Assembly (NCBI GenBank): GCA_002029975.1
Contig: LQBE01000019.1
Span: 69,311 to 120,110, forward strand
Direction of reading: 5' to 3'
Length of the DNA: 50,800 nucleotides
DNA from: a delta proteobacterium ML8_F1
GTDB taxonomy: Bacteria > Bacillota > Clostridia > Peptostreptococcales > Acidaminobacteraceae
The position numbers were made by a program, and so were the translations under genes. Under the pieces are notes generated by a model that searched no databases, was not told where the DNA came from, and saw only the letters and a list, made by a program, of their open reading frames with translations. Positions 1-8,631 of this stretch are shown in pieces (within the stretch, counting starts at the first letter, position 1; each line of letters starts with the position of its first letter).

Positions 1-2
1 GA

Positions 3-80
3 AAGCCTGAACCGCTCATTCAAAGAGCTGATGACTTCTGCGATGTGTTTCGCGGAGGAACCAGCTCTATTTTTAATTGA
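3..80 (+). CDS. Possible 3' end of an upstream gene (partial)
   Basis: The frame starting at base 3 is open from the window edge and stops with TGA at 78-80, just before the Shine-Dalgarno of the antiporter gene. About 25 residues are visible, ending GGTSSIFN. This would fit a preceding gene in the same operon. The stretch is too short to assign a family. It competes with an equally open frame 1, which reads straight into the antiporter. I see no motif that settles it. Confidence 0.25.
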   Translation, partial: KPEPLIQRADDFCDVFRGGTSSIFN

Positions 81-93
81 AGGAGGAACTGTC

Positions 94-1272
94 TTGCTTC
101 TTAGTCTTGCCCTTATCTTGATTATCGGCTTTTCCCTGAGCGGTCTTTTCAACCGCCTGAAAATCCCGGGTCTTTTGGGGATGATACTCACCGGCATGCT
201 GCTCGGACCCTTTATGCTTGATCTGATTGCATCGGATATCCTGGATATTTCAGCGGAGCTGCGACAGATTTCATTGATTGTCATACTGACCCGGGCGGGT
301 TTGTCCATCGACCTTGAAGATCTCAGACGGGTGGGTCGACCGGCGGTATTGATGAGCTTTGTGCCGGCAACTCTGGAAATTCTGGCTATCAGTCTTCTGG
401 CTCCCCTGCTTTTTCCCATCAGCCGGATAGAAGCTGTGTTGATGGGAACTGTGGTGGCGGCGGTGTCCCCGGCAGTGGTGGTCCCCCGGATGCTCCAACT
501 CATGGAGACCGGCTACGGCAAAAAAAAGCGTATCCCCCACCTGATTATGGCCAGTGCCTCTGTAGACGACATTTATGTGATTGTTCTTTTTGCCTCCCTT
601 CTGGGAATGGCACTGGGGGAGGATTTTTCTTTACTCAGTCTTCTCAATGTCCCTTACGCCATTGTCCTGGGTCTCTTATCCGGGATTGTGACCGGTCTTT
701 TTCTGGTGTTCCTTTATAAAAAAATCCACATGCGGGATACCATCAAGGTGTTCATCACCCTGAGTGCAGCTTTTTTGCTGGTGACCCTGGAAAACACCTT
801 GAAACCCCATGTCCCCCTCTCAGGGCTTCTCGGGGTCATGGCCCTGGGGGCGACGATACTGCGGTTTTACGCCAATCTGGCCATGCGTCTGCTGAGCAAG
901 TTTTCCAAGGTCTGGGTGGGGGCTGAAATCATGCTCTTTGTCCTCTTGGGTGCCGCCGTCAATATCGCAACCCTGGGTGAAGCCAGTCTCAGCGCTGTCC
1001 TCCTGGTTCTGGGCGCACTTGTTTTCAGAATTCTGGGGGTCTATGCCAGTCTCTTGAGGACCTCTTTGAATTTCAAGGAAAGACTGTTCTGCGCCCTGGC
1101 CTACCTGCCCAAGGCGACAGTGCAGGCCGCCATCGGCGGCATTCCCCTGTCCCTTGGGATTGGGGGTGGAGAACTCATCCTGACCGTTGCCGTGCTTTCC
1201 ATTATGATTTCGGCCCCCTTGGGCGCCATCGCCATTGACCGGGGCTATCCCCTGCTCCTGAAAAAGGATTAA
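94..1272 (+). CDS. Cation:proton antiporter (CPA family membrane protein)
   Basis: A polytopic membrane protein of about 392 residues, almost entirely hydrophobic, with around 11-12 probable membrane segments. The layout and short polar loops are those of the Na+/H+ exchanger (CPA) fold, with a conserved-looking segment VSPAVVVPRML near residue 125. It would exchange Na+ or K+ for protons across the cytoplasmic membrane. I place the start at the TTG at 94, because GGAGG at 82-86 sits 7 nt upstream. An in-frame ATG at 31 would add 21 residues but has no ribosome binding site, and the frame is open to the window edge. No regulatory TrkA-N domain follows, so this is a membrane-only antiporter. 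Ion specificity cannot be read from the sequence. Confidence 0.85.
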   Translation: MLLSLALILIIGFSLSGLFNRLKIPGLLGMILTGMLLGPFMLDLIASDILDISAELRQISLIVILTRAGLSIDLEDLRRVGRPAVLMSFVPATLEILAISLLAPLLFPISRIEAVLMGTVVAAVSPAVVVPRMLQLMETGYGKKKRIPHLIMASASVDDIYVIVLFASLLGMALGEDFSLLSLLNVPYAIVLGLLSGIVTGLFLVFLYKKIHMRDTIKVFITLSAAFLLVTLENTLKPHVPLSGLLGVMALGATILRFYANLAMRLLSKFSKVWVGAEIMLFVLLGAAVNIATLGEASLSAVLLVLGALVFRILGVYASLLRTSLNFKERLFCALAYLPKATVQAAIGGIPLSLGIGGGELILTVAVLSIMISAPLGAIAIDRGYPLLLKKD

Positions 1273-1313
1273 TGCCCTGCCCGGATGATTCAAAAATATC
1301 CTATAGGACCATA

Positions 1314-1342
1314 TTCAAATCCTGTATACAATATGATATGAT
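1314..1342 (+). promoter_or_regulatory. Probable sigma-A promoter of the aminotransferase gene
   Basis: TTCAAA at 1314-1319 and TATGAT at 1337-1342 are separated by 17 bp, about 50 bp upstream of the aminotransferase start. The spacer contains TGTATACAAT (1323-1332), whose first eight bases are a perfect palindrome. A protein bound there would block RNA polymerase, so it is a candidate operator. The same 10-mer occurs upstream of the oxidoreductase operon (10108-10117). Confidence 0.5.
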
Positions 1343-1391
1343 TACTCTGAGGGAAACAGACATTTCAACATTAAATTAAGGAGGTTACACC

Positions 1392-2585
1392 ATGCAACTT
1401 TCAAATCGAATTCTTTCGATGCAGGCATCACCTATTAGAAAGCTTGTCCCCATCGCAGAAAAAGCAAAAAAATCAGGCAAAAAAGTCTACCATTTGAATA
1501 TTGGACAGCCGGACATTGAAACCCCCAAGGTTTTTTTTGACGCGCTCAAGCACTTTGATGAAAAGGTCCTGGCTTATTCTTCCTCCCACGGTGATTTGGA
1601 ACTCATAAAGGCCATGGTGGATTACTATAAGAAGTATGGTATCGACTATGAGCCCAGTGACATCATCATCACCAACGGCGGCAGTGAAGCCCTGCTCTTT
1701 GCCATAATCGCCGTGGCCGACCCCGAGGAGGAAGTGCTGGTTCCGGAGCCCTTCTATACCAATTACAACGGCTTCAGCGTCCCCGTGGGGGTTACGGTCA
1801 AGCCCATCACCACCTCGCCCCTGGACGGCTTCAGACTGCCTGCAAAGGCAGACCTTGTCAAGGTCATCAATCCCAGGACCAGAGCCATTCTCTTGTCCAA
1901 TCCGGGGAATCCCACCGGAGTTGTCTACACCAGAGACGAAATCACCATGCTCGCCGAGGTGGCAAAAGAGCATGACCTCTTCATCATTGCCGATGAAGTC
2001 TACCGTGAATTCATCTATGGCGATCTCGAATACACGAGCTTTGGAACCATCGAAGAGATTGAAGACCGGGTCATCATCGTGGATTCCATCTCCAAGCGCT
2101 ATAGCGCCTGCGGTGCCCGTATCGGTTCAATTGCTTCAAAAAACAAGGAACTGATGGCCAATATGATGAAGCTCGCCCAGAGCCGCCTCTGTGTTCCCAC
2201 CATTGAGCAGGTTGGCGCCAAGGAGCTCTACAAAGTGGATCCGAGCTATTTCAAGGGCGTCAATGACGAGTACCGTCGTCGAAGAGACCTTGTGTTCAAA
2301 ATGCTGAGAGAAATCCCCGGAGTCATCGTTGAAGAACCCAAGGGAGCCTTCTACATGGTGGTCAAGCTCCCCGTTGACAATGCCGAGGAATTTGTCATCT
2401 GGATGCTGGAAGACTTCCAATACAACAATGCCACTGTGATGATGGCCCCTGCCGAAGGCTTCTATGCGACCCCTGGTCTCGGTGTGGATGAGGTCCGCAT
2501 TGCCTATGTCCTCAATGAAGATGACCTCAAAGCCTCTATGGAAATACTCAAACGCGGTCTTGAAAGCTATCCCGGCAAAAAATAA
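1392..2585 (+). CDS. Pyridoxal-phosphate aminotransferase, class I/II (aspartate aminotransferase-like)
   Basis: A complete 397-residue fold-type I aminotransferase, the usual length for the AspC-like family. The N-terminal substrate-binding stretch (NIGQPDIETP, near 36-45), the cofactor region NPGNPTGVVY and DEVYREF, and the PLP-lysine segment SISKRYSACGARIGS are all present. It would transfer an amino group between an amino acid and a 2-oxo acid in the cytosol; the exact substrate cannot be fixed. The start is secure: AAGGAGG at 1378-1384, then ATG. It is a single-gene unit with its own promoter and a strong terminator. A link to the 2-oxoacid oxidoreductase genes (transamination giving 2-oxo acids) is suggested only by the shared palindrome in their upstream regions. 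Confidence 0.9.
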   Translation: MQLSNRILSMQASPIRKLVPIAEKAKKSGKKVYHLNIGQPDIETPKVFFDALKHFDEKVLAYSSSHGDLELIKAMVDYYKKYGIDYEPSDIIITNGGSEALLFAIIAVADPEEEVLVPEPFYTNYNGFSVPVGVTVKPITTSPLDGFRLPAKADLVKVINPRTRAILLSNPGNPTGVVYTRDEITMLAEVAKEHDLFIIADEVYREFIYGDLEYTSFGTIEEIEDRVIIVDSISKRYSACGARIGSIASKNKELMANMMKLAQSRLCVPTIEQVGAKELYKVDPSYFKGVNDEYRRRRDLVFKMLREIPGVIVEEPKGAFYMVVKLPVDNAEEFVIWMLEDFQYNNATVMMAPAEGFYATPGLGVDEVRIAYVLNEDDLKASMEILKRGLESYPGKK

Positions 2586-2600
2586 TTATCCCAAAATATC

Positions 2601-2636
2601 AAGAGCGACTCATGGCATCCATGAGTCGCTCTTTTT
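2601..2636 (+). terminator. Rho-independent terminator of the aminotransferase gene
   Basis: A perfect 14-bp stem (2602-2615 with 2619-2632) around the 3-nt loop CAT is followed by TTTT. It lies 15 nt after the aminotransferase stop codon. It also separates this gene from the convergent ispH::rpsA gene. On the minus strand there is no clean U-run, so it should work mainly rightwards. Confidence 0.9.
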
Positions 2637-2649
2637 ATAGCTTCAAGAT

Positions 2650-5079
2650 CTATTTTTTTTCTTCGGCTTCTTCAGCTTCTTCTTCGGCTTCTTCAGCTTC
2701 TTCTTCGGCGGCTTCTTCTTCAACAGCTTCTTCTTCAGCAACTGTTTCAGCGACTGCTTCTTCTTCAGCAACTGCTTCTTCTTTCACAGCGGCTGCTTCG
2801 ACTGCCTGGGCCTCTTCTGCTTCTTCAGCAGCTGCTCTGGCCAAAGCGGCATCAAAGGCGTCAAAGGCTTCGTCGGCAAAGGCGCTCATGGGCTCTTTTT
2901 CCTTGAGCTCCTCCAGAACTTTGTCTACGGGATCCTTTACAGGCTCCTTCGCCGGCTTTTTGGCTTTAGTTTCGGGTTGCTTTGGAGCTTCCTTGGGTTT
3001 CATGGTGAGTTTGATACGGTTGTCCTCAGTGTTGATTTCGAGAATCTTCACCTTGACCACCTGGCCCACCTTCAACAGGTCGGAGGGCTTCTCCACCCGT
3101 TCCACAGCGATTTGGGAAACATGGACAAGACCCTCTAGACCGGGCTCCAATTCCACAAAGGCGCCAAAATCCGTCAAGCCAGTGATGGTGCCCTCGTATT
3201 CCGTGTCCAGTGCGTATTTCTGGGCGACAACCTTCCAGGGATTCTCAATCATCTGTTTCATACTCAGAGACACTTTGTTCTCTTCACGGTTCAAATCCAG
3301 GATTTTCACATCAATTTCCTGGTTTTTTTTCAGGACATCCTGTGGTTTGTTGACCTTGCCCCATGAAATTTCAGAGACATGCAGCAGACCATCCACACCG
3401 CCGAGATCCACAAAGGCGCCAAAATCGGTGAAGCGTCGGACGATGCCCTTGACAACAGCCCCGGTCTCGAGATTCTCCCAGGCTTTTTCAACGGCAATCT
3501 TGAGTTCCTTTTGCAGAACATTCTTTCTGGAGAAGACTGCCTTGTTTTTCCTGCGGTTGAGTTCAATGATTTCGACTTCCATTTCCTGACCGACAAAGGC
3601 CGAAAGATTCTCAATATATCTCACATCCACATGGGAGGCGGGAATGAATCCTTTGACTTGTTCATAGTAGGCTGTCAACCCACCCTTGACTTCCTTGTTG
3701 ACCTTGACTGTCACAGTTTCCTGGTTGTTGAACTTTTCCTCCAGATCATCCCATTTCTGCTTTTGGGCGATTCGCTTGATGGATAAAAGGACATTGCCTT
3801 CACCATTGTCTTTTTTAATGACAACGGCTTCAATTGTCTGGTTCACCTCATATTCCATATTTAAATCGAGGTCTTCGGAGTCACTGATTTCTTCCCTGGG
3901 GATGATGCCGTCGGCCTTGTAGCCAATATTGACAATCAGTTCGTCCTTTGAAATCAATACGATTTTTCCCTCGACACTTTTGCCGGTTCTAGGAACATTG
4001 TAGCTTTCATCGAATTGTTCCATCAGTTCATTCATGCCGGAATTCTCGCCCATGACCGGTTCGGAAGCCTCTGGTTCAACGGCTTCTTCAGGTTTGTCAG
4101 CGCTGCCTTCCTCAAACCCGTTGTCCTGGGGCGTCTCAATCTTCTGCTCTTCTTGCTCTTCTTGCTCTTCTTGCTCTTCTTGCTCTTCTTGCTCTGTCGT
4201 TAACTCATTCTTTTCAGAATTATCAATCATTAGTATTCCCTCACCTTCAATTTCCAATTTTCTGACGACGGCATCAATAATCCAGTCTGGAGTCGATGCA
4301 CCAGCCGTTACTCCTATCTTATCATATTTTATCAAATCTTTCATTAAAATTTCATGATGGGTTTCAATATGAACCGCATTGGCGCAGTATTTCGAGGCGA
4401 TTTCATAGAGTTTTTTGGTATTTGAGGAGTGTTTGCCCCCAATCACAATCATGAGGTCCACTTTTTTTGACAGTTCCTCGGCGGCCGCCTGTCTCAAGGC
4501 CGTGGCATTGCAGATGGTGTTGTACACTTCCATCTCAAGGCCCCTTTCCTTCAGGGCGGCGACAATGGCTGAGAGCCTTGATTTCAAGAGGGTCGTCTGG
4601 GCTACCACCACCACATAGGACTCCAGGGGAATCGCTTCAAGATCCTCCGGGTCGAGGACCACATGACCCCTCCCCATGGCCCATCCCTTGACGGCTATGA
4701 TTTCGGGATGATTCGGATCCCCCACAATCAGAATCTGATGATGCCGCCGACTGTGTTCAAGGACAATATCGTGGACTTTTTTGACATAGGGACAGGTGGC
4801 GTCAGTGTAGGCAATCCCCCGCTTGTCAAAGGCCCTGTAGACCTCAGGGGGAACCCCGTGGGAACGGATCAATACTGACGCATGGTCCTCAATCTCCTCC
4901 AGGGAGTCAACTGAAAAAATCTCTTCCTCCTCCAGTCTTTCAATCACCTGGGAATTGTGGATGAGTGGACCGAAGGTATACAGCGGTTCATCAAGAGAGG
5001 CTCTTCTTTTTCTGGCCATGTCCATGGCCAGCTTGACACCGAAACAGAAGCCCGCCTCCCGGGCCATGTAGATTTTCAT
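2650..5079 (-). CDS. ispH-rpsA: Bifunctional HMBPP reductase (IspH) / ribosomal protein S1 fusion
   Basis: A fusion of about 809 residues. Residues 1-283 are IspH, the [4Fe-4S] enzyme of the last MEP-pathway step making IPP and DMAPP. Its three cluster cysteines are visible: C12 in GFCFGV, C96 in DATCPYVKK, and the cysteine in NTICNAT. A Glu/Gln linker with an EQE repeat follows. Then come four S1 RNA-binding domains, the last two the clearest ([16 protein letters not shown]), and a long Ala/Glu tail. IspH-S1 fusions are known in Clostridia. I choose ATG at 5079 rather than an upstream in-frame start: IspH begins there, and its ATGA overlaps the plsC stop, suggesting translational coupling. 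The S1 part would bind mRNA on the ribosome. The very acidic, low-complexity tail is the oddest part. Confidence 0.95.
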   Translation of the reverse strand: MKIYMAREAGFCFGVKLAMDMARKRRASLDEPLYTFGPLIHNSQVIERLEEEEIFSVDSLEEIEDHASVLIRSHGVPPEVYRAFDKRGIAYTDATCPYVKKVHDIVLEHSRRHHQILIVGDPNHPEIIAVKGWAMGRGHVVLDPEDLEAIPLESYVVVVAQTTLLKSRLSAIVAALKERGLEMEVYNTICNATALRQAAAEELSKKVDLMIVIGGKHSSNTKKLYEIASKYCANAVHIETHHEILMKDLIKYDKIGVTAGASTPDWIIDAVVRKLEIEGEGILMIDNSEKNELTTEQEEQEEQEEQEEQEEQKIETPQDNGFEEGSADKPEEAVEPEASEPVMGENSGMNELMEQFDESYNVPRTGKSVEGKIVLISKDELIVNIGYKADGIIPREEISDSEDLDLNMEYEVNQTIEAVVIKKDNGEGNVLLSIKRIAQKQKWDDLEEKFNNQETVTVKVNKEVKGGLTAYYEQVKGFIPASHVDVRYIENLSAFVGQEMEVEIIELNRRKNKAVFSRKNVLQKELKIAVEKAWENLETGAVVKGIVRRFTDFGAFVDLGGVDGLLHVSEISWGKVNKPQDVLKKNQEIDVKILDLNREENKVSLSMKQMIENPWKVVAQKYALDTEYEGTITGLTDFGAFVELEPGLEGLVHVSQIAVERVEKPSDLLKVGQVVKVKILEINTEDNRIKLTMKPKEAPKQPETKAKKPAKEPVKDPVDKVLEELKEKEPMSAFADEAFDAFDAALARAAAEEAEEAQAVEAAAVKEEAVAEEEAVAETVAEEEAVEEEAAEEEAEEAEEEAEEAEEKK
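4146..4195 (-). repeat. 9-bp coding minisatellite in the ispH::rpsA linker
   Basis: Five perfect tandem copies of GCTCTTCTT (plus strand) plus a partial sixth encode the EQE-rich linker between the reductase and S1 halves. Because the unit is 9 bp, slippage would change linker length by three residues without breaking the frame. Confidence 0.9.
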
Positions 5080-5666
5080 TGATTGAGTGCCACCCTTTCG
5101 TAAATCTGGTCCAGAAGCTCCTCGGCAATCTCTTCGTAATCCCTGGCGCTGAGCTTCGAGGGATATTTCTCCCACAGGGCTATGGGGGGATGGTATAGGA
5201 TTCTGACCACGCCAAAGAGCCTGTAGCTGGAATCAATGGTGACAGGAACGATTCTGACCCGGGATTTGAGGGCGATCAGGGGCACCCCGGCTTTTCCCGG
5301 CAAATGACGTCTGCCCTTGTAGGGATTTCTTGTCCCCTCTGGAAAAATCAGCAGGGGTTCTTTGTTTTTGAGAATCTTCAAGGACTGCTTGATGGCCTTG
5401 ATGTCGTTGCCCCCACGGTCCACACTGAAGGCTCCCATGGTGGTGAGCACCCAGTTGAAAAGAGGATTCTTGAAAATCTCCTTTTTGGCCATGACCCGCA
5501 TGCGGACAGGGAAAAAGGCGCCGATGACCAGGGGGTCATGGAGGTGGATGTGGTTGGCCGCCAGCAGGTACCCCTCGTGCTGCGGCAGGTTTTCTTCTCC
5601 TTCGATGCGGATTCTGAAAAGCAGCCGGTAGTAGGTCCTGACCAGGAATTTTATCAGGCTAAACAT
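5076..5666 (-). CDS. plsC: 1-acyl-sn-glycerol-3-phosphate acyltransferase
   Basis: A 196-residue PlsC/LPLAT enzyme that acylates lysophosphatidic acid to phosphatidic acid at the membrane. The acyltransferase motif NHIHLHD (the catalytic NHxxxxD) and the glycerophosphate-binding motif FPEGTRN are both intact. A hydrophobic N-terminal stretch would anchor it. I start at ATG 5666, which has GAGGAA upstream at good spacing. A TTG six codons earlier would lie on top of that site. The start overlaps the cmk stop by 8 nt and the stop overlaps ispH by 4 nt, so the three genes form one operon. The order cmk-plsC-ispH::rpsA is familiar in Clostridia. Confidence 0.92.
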   Translation of the reverse strand: MFSLIKFLVRTYYRLLFRIRIEGEENLPQHEGYLLAANHIHLHDPLVIGAFFPVRMRVMAKKEIFKNPLFNWVLTTMGAFSVDRGGNDIKAIKQSLKILKNKEPLLIFPEGTRNPYKGRRHLPGKAGVPLIALKSRVRIVPVTIDSSYRLFGVVRILYHPPIALWEKYPSKLSARDYEEIAEELLDQIYERVALNQ

Positions 5667-6312
5667 GGGACACTTCCTCGACAATTCTTGTGATGGCCTC
5701 CACCACCTCGGAGACGGTCATGGAGGTGGTATCTATGGCAATGGCGTCCTCGGCCTGTCTTAGTGGCGAATGGCTCCTGGAGGAGTCTATGGCATCCCGC
5801 TCTTTGAGATTTTCCAGAATCTCCTCGAAGGACGCGTCGAATCCCTGGTCCCTAAGATCCTTTTGACGGCGCCTTGCCCGCTCATGGTCACTGGCACTTA
5901 AATAAATCTTGACCTCGGCATCCTTTAAAACAAAGGTTCCGATGTCCCTGCCGTCCATCACCACGGATTTTCTTCCGGCGATTGCCCGCTGCTGCTCCTG
6001 CAGGGCTTCCCGGATTTGTGGAATCCTGGCATAGTCGGACACCCGGCGGTTGATTTCCGGTGAGCGGATAGCTTTGGAAATATCCCGGTGGTCCAGATGC
6101 ATCCTGTGGTTGATGAAATCAAGCTTTAGGTTTTTCAAATGTTCGGCAATGGCCCGGGTATTTTCAGGTTCAATTCTTTTTTCCAGAAAGTACAGGGTGA
6201 CGCCCCGGTACATGGCGCCTGTGTCAATATAGGTGAAACCCATTCTTTGGGCCACGATTTTCGCAATGGTGCTCTTACCCGACCCTGCGGGGCCGTCAAT
6301 GGCTATCTGCAT
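5659..6312 (-). CDS. cmk: Cytidylate kinase
   Basis: A 217-residue (d)CMP kinase, the normal length, converting CMP and dCMP to diphosphates in the cytosol. The P-loop GPAGSGKST is at residues 8-16. The CMP-binding DTGAMYRG and the lid-region DGRDIGT are intact. The start is ATG 6312, which follows AAGGAG at a slightly long spacing. An in-frame upstream extension would run through the promoter and the neighbouring terminator, so I reject it. It is the first gene of the cmk-plsC-ispH::rpsA operon. Confidence 0.94.
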   Translation of the reverse strand: MQIAIDGPAGSGKSTIAKIVAQRMGFTYIDTGAMYRGVTLYFLEKRIEPENTRAIAEHLKNLKLDFINHRMHLDHRDISKAIRSPEINRRVSDYARIPQIREALQEQQRAIAGRKSVVMDGRDIGTFVLKDAEVKIYLSASDHERARRRQKDLRDQGFDASFEEILENLKERDAIDSSRSHSPLRQAEDAIAIDTTSMTVSEVVEAITRIVEEVSHV

Positions 6313-6340
6313 GGGTATTTCATCTCCTTTTTCCTGTTCA

Positions 6341-6369
6341 ATCATACCCAATACTGGATTTTTAGTCAA
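6341..6369 (-). promoter_or_regulatory. Probable sigma-A promoter of the cmk operon
   Basis: On the minus strand, TTGACT (6364-6369) and TATGAT (6341-6346) are separated by exactly 17 bp, about 30 bp before the cmk start. The -35 box lies directly behind the U-tract of the preceding rpiR terminator. Confidence 0.7.
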
Positions 6370-6370
6370 T

Positions 6371-6398
6371 GAAAAAGGCTGACGCCGGTCAGCCTTTT
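6371..6398 (-). terminator. Terminator after the rpiR gene
   Basis: An 11-bp perfect stem (6373-6383 with 6388-6398) with a 4-nt loop. On the minus strand it is followed by a T-run. It closes the korDABC-rpiR operon a few bases after the regulator's stop codon. Confidence 0.85.
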
Positions 6399-6403
6399 CG
6401 GGT

Positions 6404-7255
6404 TCAGATATAGGTTCCCTGGTCCTTCCACAGTTCCTCGAGTTCATTGAACCGTTTTTCCATATTGCCCTTGCAGCCCAGACTCATGGTGACAATCAAG
6501 GCGTTGATCAGGCTCATGGGGGCAGTGAGGGAGTCCACAAAGGTATCCACATTGAAGTTGGCCAGAATGAATTTGTCGGCAATCCTGGCGATGGGAGACT
6601 GATAGGAATCCGTGATCCCAATCACCTCCACCCGCTTGGTCTTCAGGTGCTCAATGGCGGTGATGGTATGAGTGGAATACCGTGGAAAGCTGATGGCAAT
6701 CATCACATCCTTCGATTGGATGTTGATGAGTTCATCATAGGTATCATTGACCCCCTGGGGAAGCACTGTGACACTGGAGTGCATGAATTTCAGATAAAAG
6801 CCCAGATAATCCGCCAGGATTCTGGAGCTCCTCAAGCCAAAGATATAAACGTGCTCTGCCTGGTGAATGGTGTCGGCAATATCCTTCATCCGGTCAAGAC
6901 TCATATTGGTGATGGTATCCTGGATATTGCGAATATCGGAATGCATGATTTTGGTAATCACATTCCCCTCCTGCTGCCCCGTATTCATGTACTCGAGGCG
7001 CTGCAGCGTGGTCAGCCTGTTCTTGATGGACTCCTGAAGACTTTTCTGGAAGGAGGGATAACCGTCGTAACCGAGGGAATGGGCGAAACGGACCACGGTG
7101 GATTCACTGATGCCCACGGTGGTGGACAGTTCGTGAACCGTCATGAAAATCACCTTGTCATAGTTGCCCATGACATAATCCGCAATGCGCTTGTGTCCTT
7201 TGCTGAGCCTCGCATACTTCGTACTGAGATCCTTCAAAGTATCTTCCTGAGTCAT
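6404..7255 (-). CDS. MurR/RpiR family transcriptional regulator
   Basis: A 283-residue regulator. An N-terminal RpiR-type helix-turn-helix (ELSTTVGISESTVVRFAHSLGYDGYPSFQ, split here around residues 40-70) is followed by a SIS sugar-phosphate-binding domain (VYIFGLRSSR, SFPRYS). Such proteins usually sense a phosphosugar. I place the start at ATG 7255, because GGAG lies 7 nt upstream. The earlier ATG at 7261 sits directly on that site. Only 10 nt separate it from the oxidoreductase gamma gene, so it is probably the last gene of that operon and may control it or other catabolic genes. The ligand is not readable from the sequence. Confidence 0.85.
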   Translation of the reverse strand: MTQEDTLKDLSTKYARLSKGHKRIADYVMGNYDKVIFMTVHELSTTVGISESTVVRFAHSLGYDGYPSFQKSLQESIKNRLTTLQRLEYMNTGQQEGNVITKIMHSDIRNIQDTITNMSLDRMKDIADTIHQAEHVYIFGLRSSRILADYLGFYLKFMHSSVTVLPQGVNDTYDELINIQSKDVMIAISFPRYSTHTITAIEHLKTKRVEVIGITDSYQSPIARIADKFILANFNVDTFVDSLTAPMSLINALIVTMSLGCKGNMEKRFNELEELWKDQGTYI

Positions 7256-7265
7256 AGTCATTCTC

Positions 7266-7808
7266 CTACTTGACGGACTGAGCCAGGGCATATCCCTCAC
7301 TCAGAGCTTTTTTATTCATAGGCTCGGTCCCTTTGGGTACCCTTCCGAGAACGGCCTTTTCCACACTTTCCCGGCTCACCAGCTGAGTGAATTCTGCAAT
7401 GAATCCCACAGCGACGATATTGGCCACAATGGCGCGGCCCACATTTTCCTTGGCAGTTCTGAGAATGGGCACCTTGATGACCCTGGAACTCTCAAAGCCC
7501 TCCGGCAAAAGGATATCTTCGTCAATAATCAGCAGTCCCCCCTCCTTGAGGGAATTGCCGTACTTCATGGTGGCCTCCTGGGTCAGGGACAATACCAGGT
7601 CGGGTTCAATGACCTTGGGAAAATCAATTTCTTCATTGGAGATAATGACTTCTGCCTTGGAGGCGCCGCCCCTGGCTTCTGGACCGTAGCTCTGGGACTG
7701 GATGGCGATTTTATCGTCAAGAATGGCGGCCTCTGCCAGAATCACACCGGCCATGATCATACCCTGTCCACCGGAACCGGCCAATCTGATCTGGGTTTGA
7801 TTACTCAT
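7266..7808 (-). CDS. korC: 2-oxoacid:ferredoxin oxidoreductase, gamma subunit
   Basis: A 180-residue gamma-type subunit (POR/KOR domain III). It begins with the nucleotide-binding-like GSGGQGMIMAG and carries the typical SYGPEARGG segment. In this enzyme class the gamma subunit helps bind coenzyme A during oxidative decarboxylation of a 2-oxo acid to acyl-CoA with reduction of ferredoxin. Its start overlaps the beta-subunit gene by 8 nt. The symbol follows the four-subunit Kor/Vor arrangement; whether the substrate is 2-oxoglutarate or a branched-chain 2-oxo acid is undecided. Confidence 0.85.
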   Translation of the reverse strand: MSNQTQIRLAGSGGQGMIMAGVILAEAAILDDKIAIQSQSYGPEARGGASKAEVIISNEEIDFPKVIEPDLVLSLTQEATMKYGNSLKEGGLLIIDEDILLPEGFESSRVIKVPILRTAKENVGRAIVANIVAVGFIAEFTQLVSRESVEKAVLGRVPKGTEPMNKKALSEGYALAQSVK

Positions 7809-8631
7809 TGCTTTCCCCTCCTTGCAGTGCTTCTATGACTCGTTGATATTCGGCAGTGTACTCAGGCAGCGTGATATTCTTGAAGACTCCCATGAGATGC
7901 TTGCCGGCTTTTTTCTCTTCGGGCAGCTTGTCGTAAGCCATTCTGTCAATGAAATCATTCTTCAGAGTCTGCATCATCTGCACCCCTGAACCGGACTTGT
8001 TCTTTCTGCCGTAGTAGGTGGGGCAGATACTGGCCACCTCCACCATGGAGAAGCCCTTGTTGGTGATGGCATCCTTGAAGTATTTCACCATCTGGTTGAC
8101 ATGGTAGGCTGTGGTGCGCGAGGCATAGGTGGCCCCTGCCGCAGTAGCCAGCTGGGCAATGTCAAAGGGTTTGTCGATATTGCCGTGGGGAGCGGTCGTT
8201 CCCTTGGCGTCCGTCGGCGTCGTGGGGGAATACTGGCCCCCGGTCATGCCGTAGATGTTGTTGTTGAAAACGATTGTCGTGATATCGATATTGCGTCTTG
8301 CCGCATGGATCAGGTGATTGCCGCCGATGGCGGAAACATCCCCGTCTCCGGCAATCAGAATCACATCGAGTTTTGGATTGGCCAGTTTAATCCCGGTGGC
8401 AAAGGCCAGCCCGCGGCCATGGGTGGTGTGCAGGGTGTTGAAATCCAGGTAACCCGGTGCCCTCGAAGAACAGCCGATGCCGGAAACGACAACAATATTG
8501 TCCTGGTCAAGTCCGAGCTCGTCGATCGCCACGGTCAGGGCCCGGGTCACTACCCCGTTGGAGCACCCCGGACACCAGATATGGGGAAGATTTTCAATGC
8601 GAAAATACTTTTGAACAATTTCTGAAGTCAT
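7801..8631 (-). CDS. korB: 2-oxoacid:ferredoxin oxidoreductase, beta (TPP-binding) subunit
   Basis: A 276-residue thiamine-diphosphate subunit. The TPP/Mg motif GDGDVSAIGGNH leads into NNNIYGMTGGQYSPTTP, and WCPGCSNG near residue 20 is the usual Kor-type N-terminal signature. It forms the catalytic core with the alpha subunit. The start codon and the alpha-gene stop share one base (TAATG), so translation is coupled. The GMTGGQ segment is typical of KorB/VorA-type enzymes rather than pyruvate oxidoreductase. Confidence 0.88.
   Translation of the reverse strand: MTSEIVQKYFRIENLPHIWCPGCSNGVVTRALTVAIDELGLDQDNIVVVSGIGCSSRAPGYLDFNTLHTTHGRGLAFATGIKLANPKLDVILIAGDGDVSAIGGNHLIHAARRNIDITTIVFNNNIYGMTGGQYSPTTPTDAKGTTAPHGNIDKPFDIAQLATAAGATYASRTTAYHVNQMVKYFKDAITNKGFSMVEVASICPTYYGRKNKSGSGVQMMQTLKNDFIDRMAYDKLPEEKKAGKHLMGVFKNITLPEYTAEYQRVIEALQGGESNE

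Noticed and set aside
31-93. N-terminal extension of the antiporter from ATG 31
   Set aside because: No ribosome binding site before ATG 31 and the frame is open to the window edge, while TTG 94 has GGAGG 7 nt upstream and begins a normal membrane helix.
2612-3589. Long Ser/Ala-rich open frame on the plus strand
   Set aside because: It is the shadow of the Ala/Glu-rich tail of ispH::rpsA; low-complexity codons leave the opposite strand open.
4146-4195. Possible CRISPR or regulatory tandem repeat
   Set aside because: The repeat has no spacers, is 9 bp and in frame, and encodes the EQE linker.
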